DNA of 64,000 nucleotides from Saprospiraceae bacterium (GTDB taxonomy: Bacteria; Bacteroidota; Bacteroidia; Chitinophagales; Saprospiraceae). The notes under the pieces were generated by a model. The model was not told where the DNA came from. It did not search any database and saw only the letters and a list, made by a program, of their open reading frames with translations. The translations under genes and the position numbers were made by a program. The stretch lies in contig JANQQI010000047.1 of NCBI GenBank assembly GCA_028285085.1, forward strand, positions 1 through 64,000. The letters are read 5' to 3'. Below, piece by piece: positions 9,175 to 19,263 of the stretch. Each line of letters opens with the position of its first letter. The first letter of the stretch is position 1.

Positions 9175-10827
9175 TTATCGACTAATCACTATTTTTTCTA
9201 CTTGTTGTATTTGACTGTTTTGTTGGAATTGTAAAAGATAAATACCGTTTGGCAGGTCCGGTAATTGGAGTGGTGACTGAGGATCGACCACTTCCCAACG
9301 GGCTAACTGCTGACCGTGGATATTCACCAACTCAATTTGCAGGCTATTTTCTGAAGGACCTTCGACCTGGACACGATTACGGTCGCCGTTGATAAAAGTA
9401 GGGTGAACTTGCCAATCGTTGCGGAGACGGCGGACGGCGATGACCTCGGAGAAATTGACACTGCCGTCGAGATCCACTTGACGGAGGCGATAATAATTGA
9501 GGCCCGCCCGGGGGCTGGGATCAATATATTGATAATCAACCTGGATGGCAGAATTACCCCGGGCGGGAACTTGGCCCAGAGGTTCAAAGGTGCGGCTATC
9601 GGTACTGCGCTCCAATAGAAAATAATCGCTGTTGCGTTCGCTGGCTGTCGACCAATTGAGATGAACGGCTTCGCCGACGGCTTGGCCAGTAAAATCAATC
9701 AATTCTACGGGTAAAGCATTTGGTTCTAACCGCAGCACAAATAAACCATTATCCCCATCGGAAGCGATGATGCTACCTGAATCAAAATAGGGATAAACAC
9801 CCCAACAGCCATCAAATTCATTATTGTAATTGGTATTCTGAGGATGCGTATCGTAATAGGCGTGCAGGACTACATTGTCAGGATCAGAAATATCGTAGAC
9901 TTGTACGCCATCCTGATAATAAGCGACGTAGACGTAATCTCCTAAAATAAAGGGATTATGTGCAATGTTTTGTCGGGCCGATTCACTGACATTGAGCAAG
10001 TTTGAAAAGAACTGGTCGGTGATACTAATATCATTTAGATCAGAGACATCGCAGATTTTGACTTTCTTTCGAATGTTTTCATCGCAAAATACCAAGTGAT
10101 CTCCATCATCGGTCAGCCAACAGCTATGATTATAGCCTTCGTCCAGATAACCATCGAGGGTGCCTAGTAAAACCGGGGAAGTAGGTGCCCGAAAATCTAT
10201 GACATAAAGTCCTTGTCCTCCGGCATTGCAATAGGCGGTGTCATTTCGAACGTGGAGATCATGGATATAGTCCATCGGTAAATCCTGGCGAGTGACTTCC
10301 GTAATTGGATCCGTATTCAGATCAAGGATAATGACGTCTGAATTGGCGTCATTAGCTCCGGCGGTGTACAAATAACCACTTGTTGTGTCGATGAATAAAT
10401 TATGCGATCGATTGAAAAAGGAGGTGATTTGGGTATCGACGGTTACCTCTGTTGGCAGGCCACTGAGATCAAAAACGATCAAACCCTGATTACCCTGATC
10501 GGCGACCGCATAAGCTTTGTCCTCATAGGTTTTAAAGTCTCGCCAAATCGAAGATGTCATGACTAAACCTGACGGATTATTATTGTTGAATTCATCTACC
10601 AAAGTGGTATTCGTTGGATCCGTGATGTCAAAAAAGTAAATGTGATTACGTGCGCCTAAGATCGCGTATTCATTGCCACTAGGATCGGTGTATCCCCAAC
10701 AGTCATTATAGTCAAATGCACTGCCGTCCCACTGAAATAGTTTTTCCATCGAAAGGGAGTCTTGCCCCCAAACTTGCTGACACAGGCAGACGGTAGCCAA
10801 AAAGGCTAATACGATGTGTTTGTTCAT
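9175..10827 (-). CDS. Secreted LVIVD-repeat / choice-of-anchor B protein with T9SS sorting domain
   Basis: The protein has 550 residues. A signal peptide (VLAFLATVCLCQQVWGQ) is followed by a beta-propeller-like region of about 360 residues built from repeats of the type YFFDITDPTNTT, VIDFRAPTSPVL, VQVYDISDPDNVV, i.e. LVIVD repeats of the choice-of-anchor B family. A middle segment with LNWSTASERNSDYFLLERSTD resembles the fibronectin-like stalk seen before T9SS signals. The C-terminus (NGIYLLQF... EKIVISR) is a T9SS sorting domain. It is presumably secreted or surface-anchored; no enzymatic motif is visible. Confidence 0.85.
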   Translation of the reverse strand: MNKHIVLAFLATVCLCQQVWGQDSLSMEKLFQWDGSAFDYNDCWGYTDPSGNEYAILGARNHIYFFDITDPTNTTLVDEFNNNNPSGLVMTSSIWRDFKTYEDKAYAVADQGNQGLIVFDLSGLPTEVTVDTQITSFFNRSHNLFIDTTSGYLYTAGANDANSDVIILDLNTDPITEVTRQDLPMDYIHDLHVRNDTAYCNAGGQGLYVIDFRAPTSPVLLGTLDGYLDEGYNHSCWLTDDGDHLVFCDENIRKKVKICDVSDLNDISITDQFFSNLLNVSESARQNIAHNPFILGDYVYVAYYQDGVQVYDISDPDNVVLHAYYDTHPQNTNYNNEFDGCWGVYPYFDSGSIIASDGDNGLFVLRLEPNALPVELIDFTGQAVGEAVHLNWSTASERNSDYFLLERSTDSRTFEPLGQVPARGNSAIQVDYQYIDPSPRAGLNYYRLRQVDLDGSVNFSEVIAVRRLRNDWQVHPTFINGDRNRVQVEGPSENSLQIELVNIHGQQLARWEVVDPQSPLQLPDLPNGIYLLQFQQNSQIQQVEKIVISR

Positions 10828-11165
10828 CTTGTAGTGTGTTTTTTAACGGTAAATGAGCATGATCCTTATGGCGCAAATGAAAATACAACAAAAAATGGGA
10901 AGTGTGGTTGGGAAAACGCCTCCTTGGCGACGAAAAACAAGGTTATTGCCGAAGATACGATTTGACATCATCATTAATTGATAATGATTTAAACTGCTTT
11001 TGAAGTTTATTGTAATGGTGCTTGTGTTAGTTAAAATTCTGATAATGAGGATATAATAATGTTTGAATATTGTTATTTGTGTGGGAGTGGTTTAAAACTG
11101 TCTTTTTCTCCAGTGAATCCTAGTTGTAGCTTGGGGATTAAAATCACTTCAAATTTCAATAAACT
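10828..11165. other. Gene-less stretch between divergent genes
   Basis: The 338 bp between two divergent genes presumably hold both promoters. I found no convincing TTTG/TAnnTTTG pair and no long inverted repeat; only a short CGCC-TCCTT-GGCG hairpin is seen near 10918. Confidence 0.5.
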
Positions 11166-11396
11166 ATGTTATACATTGTAGAACGCATAGATGATGGTGA
11201 GATCATCTATCAAACAACAGATCGAAAGGAAGCCTATGATTTCGCCGCTCAACACGCGAAGGCCACAAACCAAGCTTTGAAAGTATATGAAATTGATGCT
11301 GGTGAAATAGCTTTAGCCAGAAGTCTAGGAGACATCAAATTGAGCGACTTTTCTCCCGAGCAAATCAAGTCTGTCGTTAGAATCGAAGTCCAATGA
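11166..11396 (+). CDS. Small protein of unknown function (76 aa)
   Basis: The product is acidic, soluble and lacks a signal peptide or a recognised motif. It begins MLYIVERIDDGEIIYQTTD, which could form a short beta-alpha fold. It overlaps the next gene by four bases (ATGA), so the two are probably translationally coupled and belong to one transcript. Unlike its two downstream neighbours it has no export signal. Confidence 0.65.
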   Translation: MLYIVERIDDGEIIYQTTDRKEAYDFAAQHAKATNQALKVYEIDAGEIALARSLGDIKLSDFSPEQIKSVVRIEVQ

Positions 11397-12307
11397 GAAA
11401 GGTAGTCCTTTTGATATTTGGCTTACTACTCAGTAGTAGCATCTTGGCGCAGGATATTCAAGTGGCACAATCGGTGAGCTTATCGATCTCTTTCCCCCGG
11501 AAGTTTAGATTCATTGCCTCGTATAATCTGAGCCTGGTCTCGCATATAGAAATTGAACCTAATGTGGCGATCACCCCTTTGGTAGACTTTAAATTTTCCA
11601 TTTACGATAATCACCTGGGGAGCTCGGTTTTAAAAACCTACGATAACTATTTTAACATCAATACGACCGTATCCTACGGGGCCTTTTTCTCCCGACACGA
11701 GTCCCAAAATGAAGACTATTATCTTCCGGTATTTACAAGCTATTACGCCAACTCTTTTAACAATGATTATCGTTTTAATGCCGGATTTACAACTTCCCAT
11801 GTTTTCCAGCTTGGTATACCTCGTATCGCAAATTCTTTCTATCAGCGGACAGGGGCGGTTTTGATCGCTTATGACGGCTTTTATTTTTATTACAACAATG
11901 ATGGCGGCCCCTTGCTGGATTGGTTCGGGGATGGTTTAGATCGGTTTTGGACCGGCGGTTTGACCGTTGGTTTTCATCTTGAGCGTGATTCTACGGTGCA
12001 TCAATTTGAACTCTTGTACGAAAAATTCACCGGTGATTCACCCTATGCTTATCAGGCTAGTGGTTTATTACACGTCGATAATGTCTTATACGATGATGCA
12101 GAAATTGATCAATTTTCTCTCAATAGTTCAGTCTTCAGCGGTCGTTATTTGAATCACGACAACGGACTGGGGGCTAGTCTGAATTTATGGAATCCTAGGG
12201 TTGACGTACAAGATTTTATTCATCGTAAGGTCACGCATGATCCTTTTCATCATAAGATTGAGAAGTTCTACATCGACGCCTCATTTTATAAACTATATAC
12301 TTTTTAA
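11393..12307 (+). CDS. Probable outer-membrane beta-barrel protein, unknown function
   Basis: The 304-residue product begins with a signal peptide ending LLSSSILAQ. The rest alternates aromatic and polar residues in strand-like stretches (YYLPVFTSYYANSF, FYFYYNNDGG, FYIDASFYKLYTF) and ends in Phe, as many outer-membrane barrels do. No named family is recognised. The ATG overlaps the stop of the 76-residue gene, and a lipoprotein gene follows 20 bp downstream, so the three look like one envelope operon. Confidence 0.7.
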   Translation: MRKVVLLIFGLLLSSSILAQDIQVAQSVSLSISFPRKFRFIASYNLSLVSHIEIEPNVAITPLVDFKFSIYDNHLGSSVLKTYDNYFNINTTVSYGAFFSRHESQNEDYYLPVFTSYYANSFNNDYRFNAGFTTSHVFQLGIPRIANSFYQRTGAVLIAYDGFYFYYNNDGGPLLDWFGDGLDRFWTGGLTVGFHLERDSTVHQFELLYEKFTGDSPYAYQASGLLHVDNVLYDDAEIDQFSLNSSVFSGRYLNHDNGLGASLNLWNPRVDVQDFIHRKVTHDPFHHKIEKFYIDASFYKLYTF

Positions 12308-12327
12308 TTACAAGCCACTATACCATA

Positions 12328-13332
12328 ATGAAAAGACTATTTTATCTGCTCATCTTCCTTTCGACGGCAGCTTGTAACCATAAGTTTACCTATCAAGGCT
12401 ATTTTGACCAATCAACTTTATACTCACCTCAAGACCATTACTTCGCGACTGATTTAAGCAGTAATAGCATTGCTATAGCGAAGGTGACTCAGGGCACGAA
12501 AAAGATATACGTTTGGAAAACGATAAAATATAACAAGATTGAAAAGACCGGTGAAGACTTTTTGAGTTATCGAACTTTAGAGCAAAGCGAATTGCCAACC
12601 ATGTCACCCGAGGAGGCGCATTTTGTAAGAGGGCAAGAGAATGTGCTGAGTAATTATTTGGTGTTTTTGGATGACTATCGTTTCATTTATCTGAGTCGTG
12701 ATGATGATCGTAGTGGGACATCACTAGGAGAAATATTTCTACATTTTGACCGGAAGCATTACAAATTAAAAAAGGACTACAAGAAGATTTATCGGCAATT
12801 TATTCGAGGATATTACTCCGTACGTGGATCGGATATGTATTTAGAATTTGATGCGCCAAAACACTTTTTTGTCAAAGCGGATGTTACCGCCAACCGTATC
12901 CAATTTGAATCAATTTATATTCCCCCTCATAGTAAAGATGTCAAAAAGCGAGGCTCGTTGGTCAACTTACCCTACCAGCCTTTTGATAATATCTTTGCCG
13001 ACAATGCCCAGCCTATCTTTGAATTGCCGAATGCGAATGATGGTATCTTGGTCCAATCGATGTTTTTAACGTTTGGCTTCCATACTTTGAATGCCGATAT
13101 TGGGCGACATAAAAATGATCTCCATGCTGCTTTGGATGCGATAGCGAGCACTAATCATTCTGGTATGACCGTCGAAGCTGCTCGCATATTTGATATAGCC
13201 TACGATTTTTCAGACCCAAGTCGCCCCAAGCGCATCTATTCGTTCAAATTTACATTGAGTAGCGCAGGTCGTATTTCCAAATCGGGTATGTATACCATCG
13301 AAGAAAATCTAACGGATATAAAAACCTGGTAA
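12328..13332 (+). CDS. Lipoprotein of unknown function
   Basis: The N-terminus MKRLFYLLIFLSTAACNHKF carries a clear lipobox (TAAC) with Cys near residue 16, so the mature protein is lipid-anchored. The remaining ~315 residues contain no motif I recognise. The gene follows the beta-barrel gene closely in the same direction; a joint envelope role is inferred. Confidence 0.75.
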   Translation: MKRLFYLLIFLSTAACNHKFTYQGYFDQSTLYSPQDHYFATDLSSNSIAIAKVTQGTKKIYVWKTIKYNKIEKTGEDFLSYRTLEQSELPTMSPEEAHFVRGQENVLSNYLVFLDDYRFIYLSRDDDRSGTSLGEIFLHFDRKHYKLKKDYKKIYRQFIRGYYSVRGSDMYLEFDAPKHFFVKADVTANRIQFESIYIPPHSKDVKKRGSLVNLPYQPFDNIFADNAQPIFELPNANDGILVQSMFLTFGFHTLNADIGRHKNDLHAALDAIASTNHSGMTVEAARIFDIAYDFSDPSRPKRIYSFKFTLSSAGRISKSGMYTIEENLTDIKTW

Positions 13333-13389
13333 AGCTTAATGATCGTCGGCCATGGCATGAGAAAGGGATTTTTCCCTTAACTTACCCCC

Positions 13390-13989
13390 ATGCAAACAAA
13401 AGCCATTCGACTCCTTAAGCAAGATGCGACCCTAGCTCAAGTCATTAGTCGTGTCCAATTACCCCCCGCCCAGCCCAGCGGCGATATTTATTACGATCTG
13501 TTGAAATCCATTATTTCGCAACAACTATCGGTAAAAGCAGCCGCTACGATCTACGACCGCTTTCTGGGCTTGTTCCAAGCGGATTATCCCCATCCCCAAA
13601 AAGTACTAGCCTTTGAGACTGAAGCCTTGCGTGCAGTTGGCTTGTCACGTCAAAAATCAGGTTATATTCAGAATGTAGCCAATTATTTCCAGGAAGCAGA
13701 AAGGCAGCAATTAGACTGGCAGGAGATGCCCGATGAAGAGATCGTCCAGCAACTGACACAGATCAAAGGTGTGGGGCGTTGGACGGTGGAAATGATCTTG
13801 ATGTTTACCTTGGATCGTCCGGATGTTTTTCCGATCGATGACCTCGGTATCCAACAGGCGATTCAGGGCTTGTATCAGCTGGAAGGGGATAAGAAAAGTT
13901 TGCGCCGCCAATATTTGGAAGTGGCGGAAGTTTGGCGTCCACATCGAACCCTTGCTTGTCGCTATCTTTGGCGCTGGAAAGACGAATGA
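13390..13989 (+). CDS. DNA-3-methyladenine glycosylase II family (AlkA-like, HhH-GPD)
   Basis: This enzyme family removes alkylated purines from DNA as the first step of base excision repair. The 199 residues cover the HhH-GPD domain only: SIISQQLSVKAAATI, LSRQKSGYI, the helix-hairpin-helix QIKGVGRWTVEMIL and the catalytic Asp in FPIDDLGIQ (near residue 151). It lacks the N-terminal TBP-like domain of E. coli AlkA, as is common for short bacterial members. It lies 57 bp after the lipoprotein gene, probably as an independent gene. Confidence 0.9.
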   Translation: MQTKAIRLLKQDATLAQVISRVQLPPAQPSGDIYYDLLKSIISQQLSVKAAATIYDRFLGLFQADYPHPQKVLAFETEALRAVGLSRQKSGYIQNVANYFQEAERQQLDWQEMPDEEIVQQLTQIKGVGRWTVEMILMFTLDRPDVFPIDDLGIQQAIQGLYQLEGDKKSLRRQYLEVAEVWRPHRTLACRYLWRWKDE

Positions 13990-14116
13990 GGAACGAAACA
14001 ATTTTTCGTCCGCATAGTTTTATTGAAAGAAGGATTGAAAAAGTCCGTTTTTTAGTTGGGGATTCTGAAATATTAGCTGAATTTTGTACCCATAATTTTA
14101 ACAAACCAAAATCAAC

Positions 14117-15388
14117 ATGAGTATTGTCGAAATGCGTGTCCCGGTCATCGGGGAATCCATCACCGAAGTGACTTTATCGCAATGGCTGAAAGAAGATGGC
14201 GACATGGTTGCCCTCGATGAGCCAATCTGTGAGTTTGAATCCGATAAAGCAACCCTCGAATTTCCGGCTGAAGCTGCCGGCAAACTCATTCACGTCGCCA
14301 AGGAAGAGGATGATCTCGAAATCGGTGCGCTGGTCGCCAAGATTGATACCAGTGTGGTGGCTGAAGTGACCAAAGATGCGCCTGCAGCTCCTCCGGCAGC
14401 AGAGGAACCAGCCAAAACGGCGGCTCCCGAAGCGCCTAAAGCTGAACCCGCCGCTACCGAAAATGGCAGTAGCTACGCCAGTGGGCATCCTTCGCCTGCG
14501 GCGGCTAAGATTTTGAAAGATAATGATGTTGACCCTGCTACTGTAGCGGGTAGCGGCCGTGACGGTCGCATCACCAAAGGTGACGCCCTACAAGCGGTCG
14601 AAAATAAAGCCAGTGCGCCTGCTGCCCCTAAAACGGCACCAGCCACTACTCCTCAGCCTACACCAACCACAATTAGCGGTAATTTTAGCCGTGAAACTTC
14701 TCGCAAGAAAATGAGCCGGATGCGTCGTACGATCGCCAGCCGACTTGTTTCTGCGAAAAACCAAACTGCGATGCTCACCACCTTCAACGAAGTTGATTTG
14801 TCGGAGGTGATGAAGCTGCGCAAAAAGTACCAAGAAGATTTTGTAGCCAAGAATGGTATCAAACTTGGGTTCATGTCACTCTTCGCTAAAGCTTGTGCTA
14901 AAGCGCTGATGGAAATGCCCGATGTCAATGCCCAAATTGATGGTAATGAGATCGTTTATCACGATTATGTGGATATTTCTATTGCGATTTCGACGCCTAC
15001 CGGTCTGGTCGTACCACCAGTACACAATGTCGAATCGTTGCAATTCCACGAGATTGAGCTGAAAATTAAAGAACTGGCCGGTAAGGCCCGCGAGGGGACG
15101 TTGACCTTGGAAGAAATGCGTGGAGGGACCTTCACCATTACGAATGGCGGTGTTTTCGGCTCAATGATGAGTACGCCAATTATCAATGAACCTCAGTCTG
15201 CGATTCTCGGCATGCACACGATCCAGCAACGCCCGGTAGCTGTTAACGGCGAGGTGCAGATTCGCCCCATGATGTACTTGGCTTTGTCTTACGATCACCG
15301 CATCATCGATGGTAGTACTTCGGTGACCTTCTTGGTACGCGTTAAGAAATTGCTTGAAGATCCAGTGAAATTGCTTTTGGATATTTAA
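14117..15388 (+). CDS. odhB: Dihydrolipoyllysine-residue succinyltransferase, E2 of 2-oxoglutarate dehydrogenase
   Basis: E2 transfers the succinyl group from the lipoyl arm to CoA in the TCA cycle. Domains in order are: lipoyl domain with the modified Lys in [10 protein letters not shown] (Lys44); an Ala/Pro/Glu-rich linker (about 80-115); a peripheral subunit-binding domain ([15 protein letters not shown] to [10 protein letters not shown], about 120-160); a second Ala/Pro/Thr linker; and the catalytic acyltransferase domain with SYDHRIIDG (His near 395, Asp near 399). The length (423) is normal with one lipoyl domain. The usual partner sucA/odhA is not adjacent. A strong terminator follows at 15409. 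Confidence 0.93.
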   Translation: MSIVEMRVPVIGESITEVTLSQWLKEDGDMVALDEPICEFESDKATLEFPAEAAGKLIHVAKEEDDLEIGALVAKIDTSVVAEVTKDAPAAPPAAEEPAKTAAPEAPKAEPAATENGSSYASGHPSPAAAKILKDNDVDPATVAGSGRDGRITKGDALQAVENKASAPAAPKTAPATTPQPTPTTISGNFSRETSRKKMSRMRRTIASRLVSAKNQTAMLTTFNEVDLSEVMKLRKKYQEDFVAKNGIKLGFMSLFAKACAKALMEMPDVNAQIDGNEIVYHDYVDISIAISTPTGLVVPPVHNVESLQFHEIELKIKELAGKAREGTLTLEEMRGGTFTITNGGVFGSMMSTPIINEPQSAILGMHTIQQRPVAVNGEVQIRPMMYLALSYDHRIIDGSTSVTFLVRVKKLLEDPVKLLLDI

Positions 15389-15408
15389 ACGAGTAGAAAA
15401 GATAAACG

Positions 15409-15445
15409 AAAAGCTCGGAGTGATTGTCGCTTCGGGCTTTTTGGT
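15409..15445 (+). terminator. Rho-independent terminator after odhB
   Basis: A 15-base stem (AAAAGCTCGGAGTGA against TCGCTTCGGGCTTTT, with three G-T wobbles) with a 3-base loop ends in a T run. It lies between convergent genes and may work in both directions. Confidence 0.85.
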
Positions 15446-15485
15446 TTCTAGGAATTAAGGCTAGAAGTTTAAACCACTTCTCACG

Positions 15486-17225
15486 CTAATCCTCTTCTTC
15501 TTCGGCGTTGGTTTGCAAGGCGCGCTTGGACCAATGCATTTGTCCCTGCTGGTCTCGGGTCTGATGCGCTAGAACCGCTTGGTGGACATTCATGAAGTGC
15601 TGCTCGGCCCCGATTTTATACATCAATCCGAAACGGTAGAGTCGATCCCGAACCGGGCCAATGACGCCACAGATGGATAATTTAATCTGGCGATCTTTAA
15701 GAAATTGAACAACCTCTTCCAAGGCTTGGGTGCCACTGCTATCTAATTCGTGCATCGAAGTGGCATCGATGATGACGAGTTTTAGTCCTTTCCGTTCATT
15801 GACTAAGCGTTTGATGGTATCCTTGAAAAAAGTTGCATTGGCGAAGTATAACTGATCGTCGAAGCGCAAGATTAGGATATCCGAGAATTCTTTGGCTTCG
15901 GCAAAACGATTGATGTTGCGATAAAAATTGGTACCAGCCAGATGTCCTAAAACGGCTACGTGAGGGGAAGAACTGCGATAAATAATGACGCTGAGGGATA
16001 GTAACACACCAATTAGAACTCCCATTTCAACGCCCAACGTGACCGTCGTCCAAAAAGTCGTAATCAGCATAATAAAATCACGGCGGTGACTTTTATACAA
16101 GCGAACAGCAGCTCGCCAATCGAATAAACTTCGAACGGCCATGAGAATAATGGCGGCTAAAACGGCCTTGGGGAGATAGTAAAATAAAGGCGTCAAAAAG
16201 GCGAGTGTAAGCACGATGAGCAATACCGTGATGAGGGATGCCATTCCGGTCTTCGCACCGGACTCATGATTGATGGCGGAGCGGGTGAAGCTTCCCGATA
16301 CGGGGAGGGCCTGAAAAAAGGCACCCGCGACTTTTGCAATTCCCAGAGCAAATAATTCCTGATTGGGACGAACGGTATGATCCTGATGTTTGGCTTCCAA
16401 CACTTTGGCAATACTAATGCATTCCACGAAGCTAATGATGGTCACGGTGATTACGGTGGGCATGAGCTGAGTGATACGCTCCCAGCTGATCTCGGGCACA
16501 TTAAGCCCGGGTAAACCTTCCGGGACCTGTCCCACGATTGCCAATCCATAGTCCGGTAAATGGAGCCCCCAACTGAGTAAACTACCGATGAGAACGACGA
16601 CTAAGGCATGAGGAATTCTGCGACTGAGTTTTTTCATGCTGATCATCGCAACGATACTACCGAGGCATATTGCTACGGCAATCCAATTGGTTTGGCCGAT
16701 ATGGGTAATGGCGTAGAGCAGTGTTTCGTGGAGATGTGAAGAGCGTGGGATCGAAAAGCCCAATAAATCCTTTAGCTGGCTGGCGGCGATGATAATCGCC
16801 GCTCCGGAGGTAAAGCCAAGGAGGACAGGCTGGGATAAAAAATTGACGAGAAAACCGAGCCGAAGCCAGCTCAATAGCACTTTTGCCAGCCCAATGAGTA
16901 AGCCAGCCAGGATTACTAGCTCAATGTAAGTAGCACTTTCCGGCGTGGCAAGTGGGCTGATCCCCGCTAGTAAAAGCAGGGAAGACAAGGCGACTGGACC
17001 GAGAGAGAGTTGGCGAGAGGTCCCCAAAAAAACGTAAATCAGAGGTGGGACCAGCCCCGCGTAGAGGCCATAAATTGGCGGCATGCCCGCCAGTAAAGCA
17101 TAGGCCATTCCCTGGGGCACGAGCATGATCGCTACGGTAATTCCGGCAATGATATCCGCTCGGAAGGTGCGGCCATTATAGCCGGGAAGCCAGTCGAGTA
17201 TTGGTATGTAATTTTTTAAGTGCAA
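15486..17225 (-). CDS. SulP family anion transporter with STAS domain
   Basis: SLC26/SulP carriers move sulfate, bicarbonate or other anions across the inner membrane. The 579 residues start LPGYNGRTFRADIIAGITVA followed by the hallmark VPQGMAYALLAGMPPIYGLY. About 10-14 membrane segments run to residue 430, and a C-terminal STAS domain (about 440-550) carries LVIIDATSMHELDSSGTQAL, the DxSG-type loop. The anion cannot be told from the sequence. The gene is downstream of apaG on the same strand with a ~70 bp gap. Confidence 0.93.
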   Translation of the reverse strand: MHLKNYIPILDWLPGYNGRTFRADIIAGITVAIMLVPQGMAYALLAGMPPIYGLYAGLVPPLIYVFLGTSRQLSLGPVALSSLLLLAGISPLATPESATYIELVILAGLLIGLAKVLLSWLRLGFLVNFLSQPVLLGFTSGAAIIIAASQLKDLLGFSIPRSSHLHETLLYAITHIGQTNWIAVAICLGSIVAMISMKKLSRRIPHALVVVLIGSLLSWGLHLPDYGLAIVGQVPEGLPGLNVPEISWERITQLMPTVITVTIISFVECISIAKVLEAKHQDHTVRPNQELFALGIAKVAGAFFQALPVSGSFTRSAINHESGAKTGMASLITVLLIVLTLAFLTPLFYYLPKAVLAAIILMAVRSLFDWRAAVRLYKSHRRDFIMLITTFWTTVTLGVEMGVLIGVLLSLSVIIYRSSSPHVAVLGHLAGTNFYRNINRFAEAKEFSDILILRFDDQLYFANATFFKDTIKRLVNERKGLKLVIIDATSMHELDSSGTQALEEVVQFLKDRQIKLSICGVIGPVRDRLYRFGLMYKIGAEQHFMNVHQAVLAHQTRDQQGQMHWSKRALQTNAEEEED

Positions 17226-17294
17226 AATCGACCGGAAGATACGGGTTTATCCCCTTTTGCACCAATGAGAATATTAGGATAAAATAAGAGTGGC

Positions 17295-17684
17295 TTAATT
17301 CAACTTGAAAGGAGCAATGAGTTGAAACTCCGGAATAGGAATATCAAATTGATTGCCAGTAAGCTGATTTTCCATCTGGTAGGTGCCGTACATTTTGCCA
17401 ATGTCTGAAAGTAATGGCGACCAGGAAACATACTGGTGCGTTTCGCCGGGCTCGAGAATGGGCTGCTTGCCAATTACGCCTTCGCCTTCCACTTCGCGTA
17501 CGGCTCCGGAGGCATCCTTAATGATCCAATGTCGGCGTAGCAGTTGTACCGTCGAGCTGCTGAGATTTTCAATCGTGACACGGTAGGCAAAGACGTATTT
17601 ATTGTCCAATGGTCGGGAGAAATTGGACTGGTAAAACGTTTCTACGCTGATGCGAATCCCTTTGGTGGTTAATGTACTCATCAC
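17295..17684 (-). CDS. apaG: ApaG protein
   Basis: ApaG is a small beta-sandwich (fibronectin-III-like) protein historically linked with Co2+/Mg2+ resistance; its molecular role is unclear. The 129 residues show the family pattern: YVFAYRVTIENLSSSTVQLL, RRHWIIKDASG, VREVEGEGVIGKQPILEPGE and YVSWSPL. The start overlaps the stop of gmk by four bases, so the two are translationally coupled. Confidence 0.95.
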   Translation of the reverse strand: MMSTLTTKGIRISVETFYQSNFSRPLDNKYVFAYRVTIENLSSSTVQLLRRHWIIKDASGAVREVEGEGVIGKQPILEPGETHQYVSWSPLLSDIGKMYGTYQMENQLTGNQFDIPIPEFQLIAPFKLN

Positions 17685-18274
17685 GATTGTTGTTGTAGAT
17701 CTTTGGCAACTGAGGGACCGAGGAATTCTTCAACGATACGCTCAGCATTGATCAAAGCATCTTCTAATATATCATTAACTAAGACAACATCAAAATTGTT
17801 CTCACAACTTAACTCATAGCGAGCGCGGTCGATTCGCTTGCGCAAGCTGGCTTCTGACTCTGTTTTTCGGTTGCGTAAGCGCTCGAAAAGGATCTCCGGC
17901 GAAGGTGGTTTGATGAAAACAGCCAAGGCGCTATCACCATAAAATGATTTGATATTTGTGGCACCTTTTACTTCGATATCGAAGATAATGTGCTTGCCTA
18001 AAGACCAAATTCGCTCGACTTCACTTTTTAAAGTACCGTAGTATTGATTGTCGTATACCTCTTCCCATTCTACGAAAGCACCCTCTTGAATGCGTCGGCG
18101 AAAATCTTCCTGGGACAAAAAATAATAGTCCACGCCATCTTTTTCGTGAGGGCGTCGAGCTCGGGTAGTGGCAGAGACAGAGAATGCCAGGTCGTCATAC
18201 TTGGAAAGGAGATGCCGGACGATTGTCGTTTTGCCGGCGCCCGAAGGGGCTGTGAAGATGAGTAGTTTGCTCAT
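17681..18274 (-). CDS. gmk: Guanylate kinase
   Basis: Guanylate kinase phosphorylates GMP to GDP with ATP. The P-loop APSGAGKTTIVRHLL is at the N-terminus, followed by SVSATTRARRPHEKDGVDYYFLS, the GMP-binding block (AFVEWEEVYDNQYYGT) and IFDIEVKGA. The length of 197 residues is standard. It follows yicC by about 110 bp and overlaps apaG, an arrangement seen in other Bacteroidota. Confidence 0.97.
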   Translation of the reverse strand: MSKLLIFTAPSGAGKTTIVRHLLSKYDDLAFSVSATTRARRPHEKDGVDYYFLSQEDFRRRIQEGAFVEWEEVYDNQYYGTLKSEVERIWSLGKHIIFDIEVKGATNIKSFYGDSALAVFIKPPSPEILFERLRNRKTESEASLRKRIDRARYELSCENNFDVVLVNDILEDALINAERIVEEFLGPSVAKDLQQQS

Positions 18275-18387
18275 TGCCGCTTAAAATATTGGCTGTCAGT
18301 TAATACAGTATTCGAAATATCGGTTGTTTAGGATGTAATTCCGTAAACAGGTGCAAAGTAGATTTGGTTCTACGAACCGGATAGGTA

Positions 18388-19263
18388 TTAGATGGTGTTA
18401 GCGACTTGCTCCTTGATTTTTTCGAGATCGTCCTTCATCTTGACGACGATGCGCTGGATTTCTGAAGAGTTGGCTTTTGAGCCCAGCGTATTGATCTCTC
18501 GGCCCATTTCCTGACTGATGAAACTTAGCTTACGGCCTTTCAAGGTCTCCGGAGTATCGAGAACCTCGATGAAGTACTTACAATGTTGCGCCAGGCGAAC
18601 TTTCTCTTCGGTAATATCGATCTTCTCGAGATAGTAAAGGATTTCTTGTTCAAAACGGTTGGCGTCGATATTGTCCTTGCCAACATATTCCTCCATATGA
18701 GAATTGATCTTAAGTCGGAGTTTATCCACTCGGGCTGCCTCAAAAGGCGCCAACTCGGTCAGTAAGCCCGTAATGTTTTTGATACGTAGGCGGCAATCTT
18801 TCTCCATTGCGGCGCCTTCGGCTTGCCGGAATTCGGTAAACTTTTTCAATGCTATGCCCACAACTTGGCGCACGGACTCCCATTCCGATTCATCGACGGT
18901 ATTTTCAGCTGCGGCAACTACGTTTGGAATACGTAGAATGGCCTGGGTGATGTCTCCATTTGGAATCCCCAAATCAGTTGACAATTGGGATAATTCTTGA
19001 TAGTATTTTTTGAATAGGGCGTGATTCAAGGCATAGTCACCATCACCGGCAAGAGACTTTACATCGATTGTAATATCTATTTTACCCCGCTCGGCCGAAT
19101 CCGTGATGGTTTTACGTAATACGGGCTCCTTCTCCTTATAGTTTTGCGGAATCTTAAAGCGAACATCCGTAAATTTGCTGTTTAGAGAGCGGATTTCAAT
19201 GGTGATGGTCCTGCCATCGATGGTTTCCATTGCTCGTCCGAAGCCCGTCATTGATAGTAACAT
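18388..19263 (-). CDS. YicC/YloC family endoribonuclease
   Basis: Members of this family cut RNA endonucleolytically and act in mRNA decay. The chosen ATG at 19263 gives MLLSMTGFGRAMET, matching the conserved family start; an ATG at 19314 would add 17 unlikely residues. Conserved blocks include EIRSLNSKFTDVRFKIP, RGKIDITI, and the C-terminal FISQEMGREINTLGSKANS. The length is about 291 residues. It precedes gmk, as in many bacteria. Confidence 0.92.
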   Translation of the reverse strand: MLLSMTGFGRAMETIDGRTITIEIRSLNSKFTDVRFKIPQNYKEKEPVLRKTITDSAERGKIDITIDVKSLAGDGDYALNHALFKKYYQELSQLSTDLGIPNGDITQAILRIPNVVAAAENTVDESEWESVRQVVGIALKKFTEFRQAEGAAMEKDCRLRIKNITGLLTELAPFEAARVDKLRLKINSHMEEYVGKDNIDANRFEQEILYYLEKIDITEEKVRLAQHCKYFIEVLDTPETLKGRKLSFISQEMGREINTLGSKANSSEIQRIVVKMKDDLEKIKEQVANTI

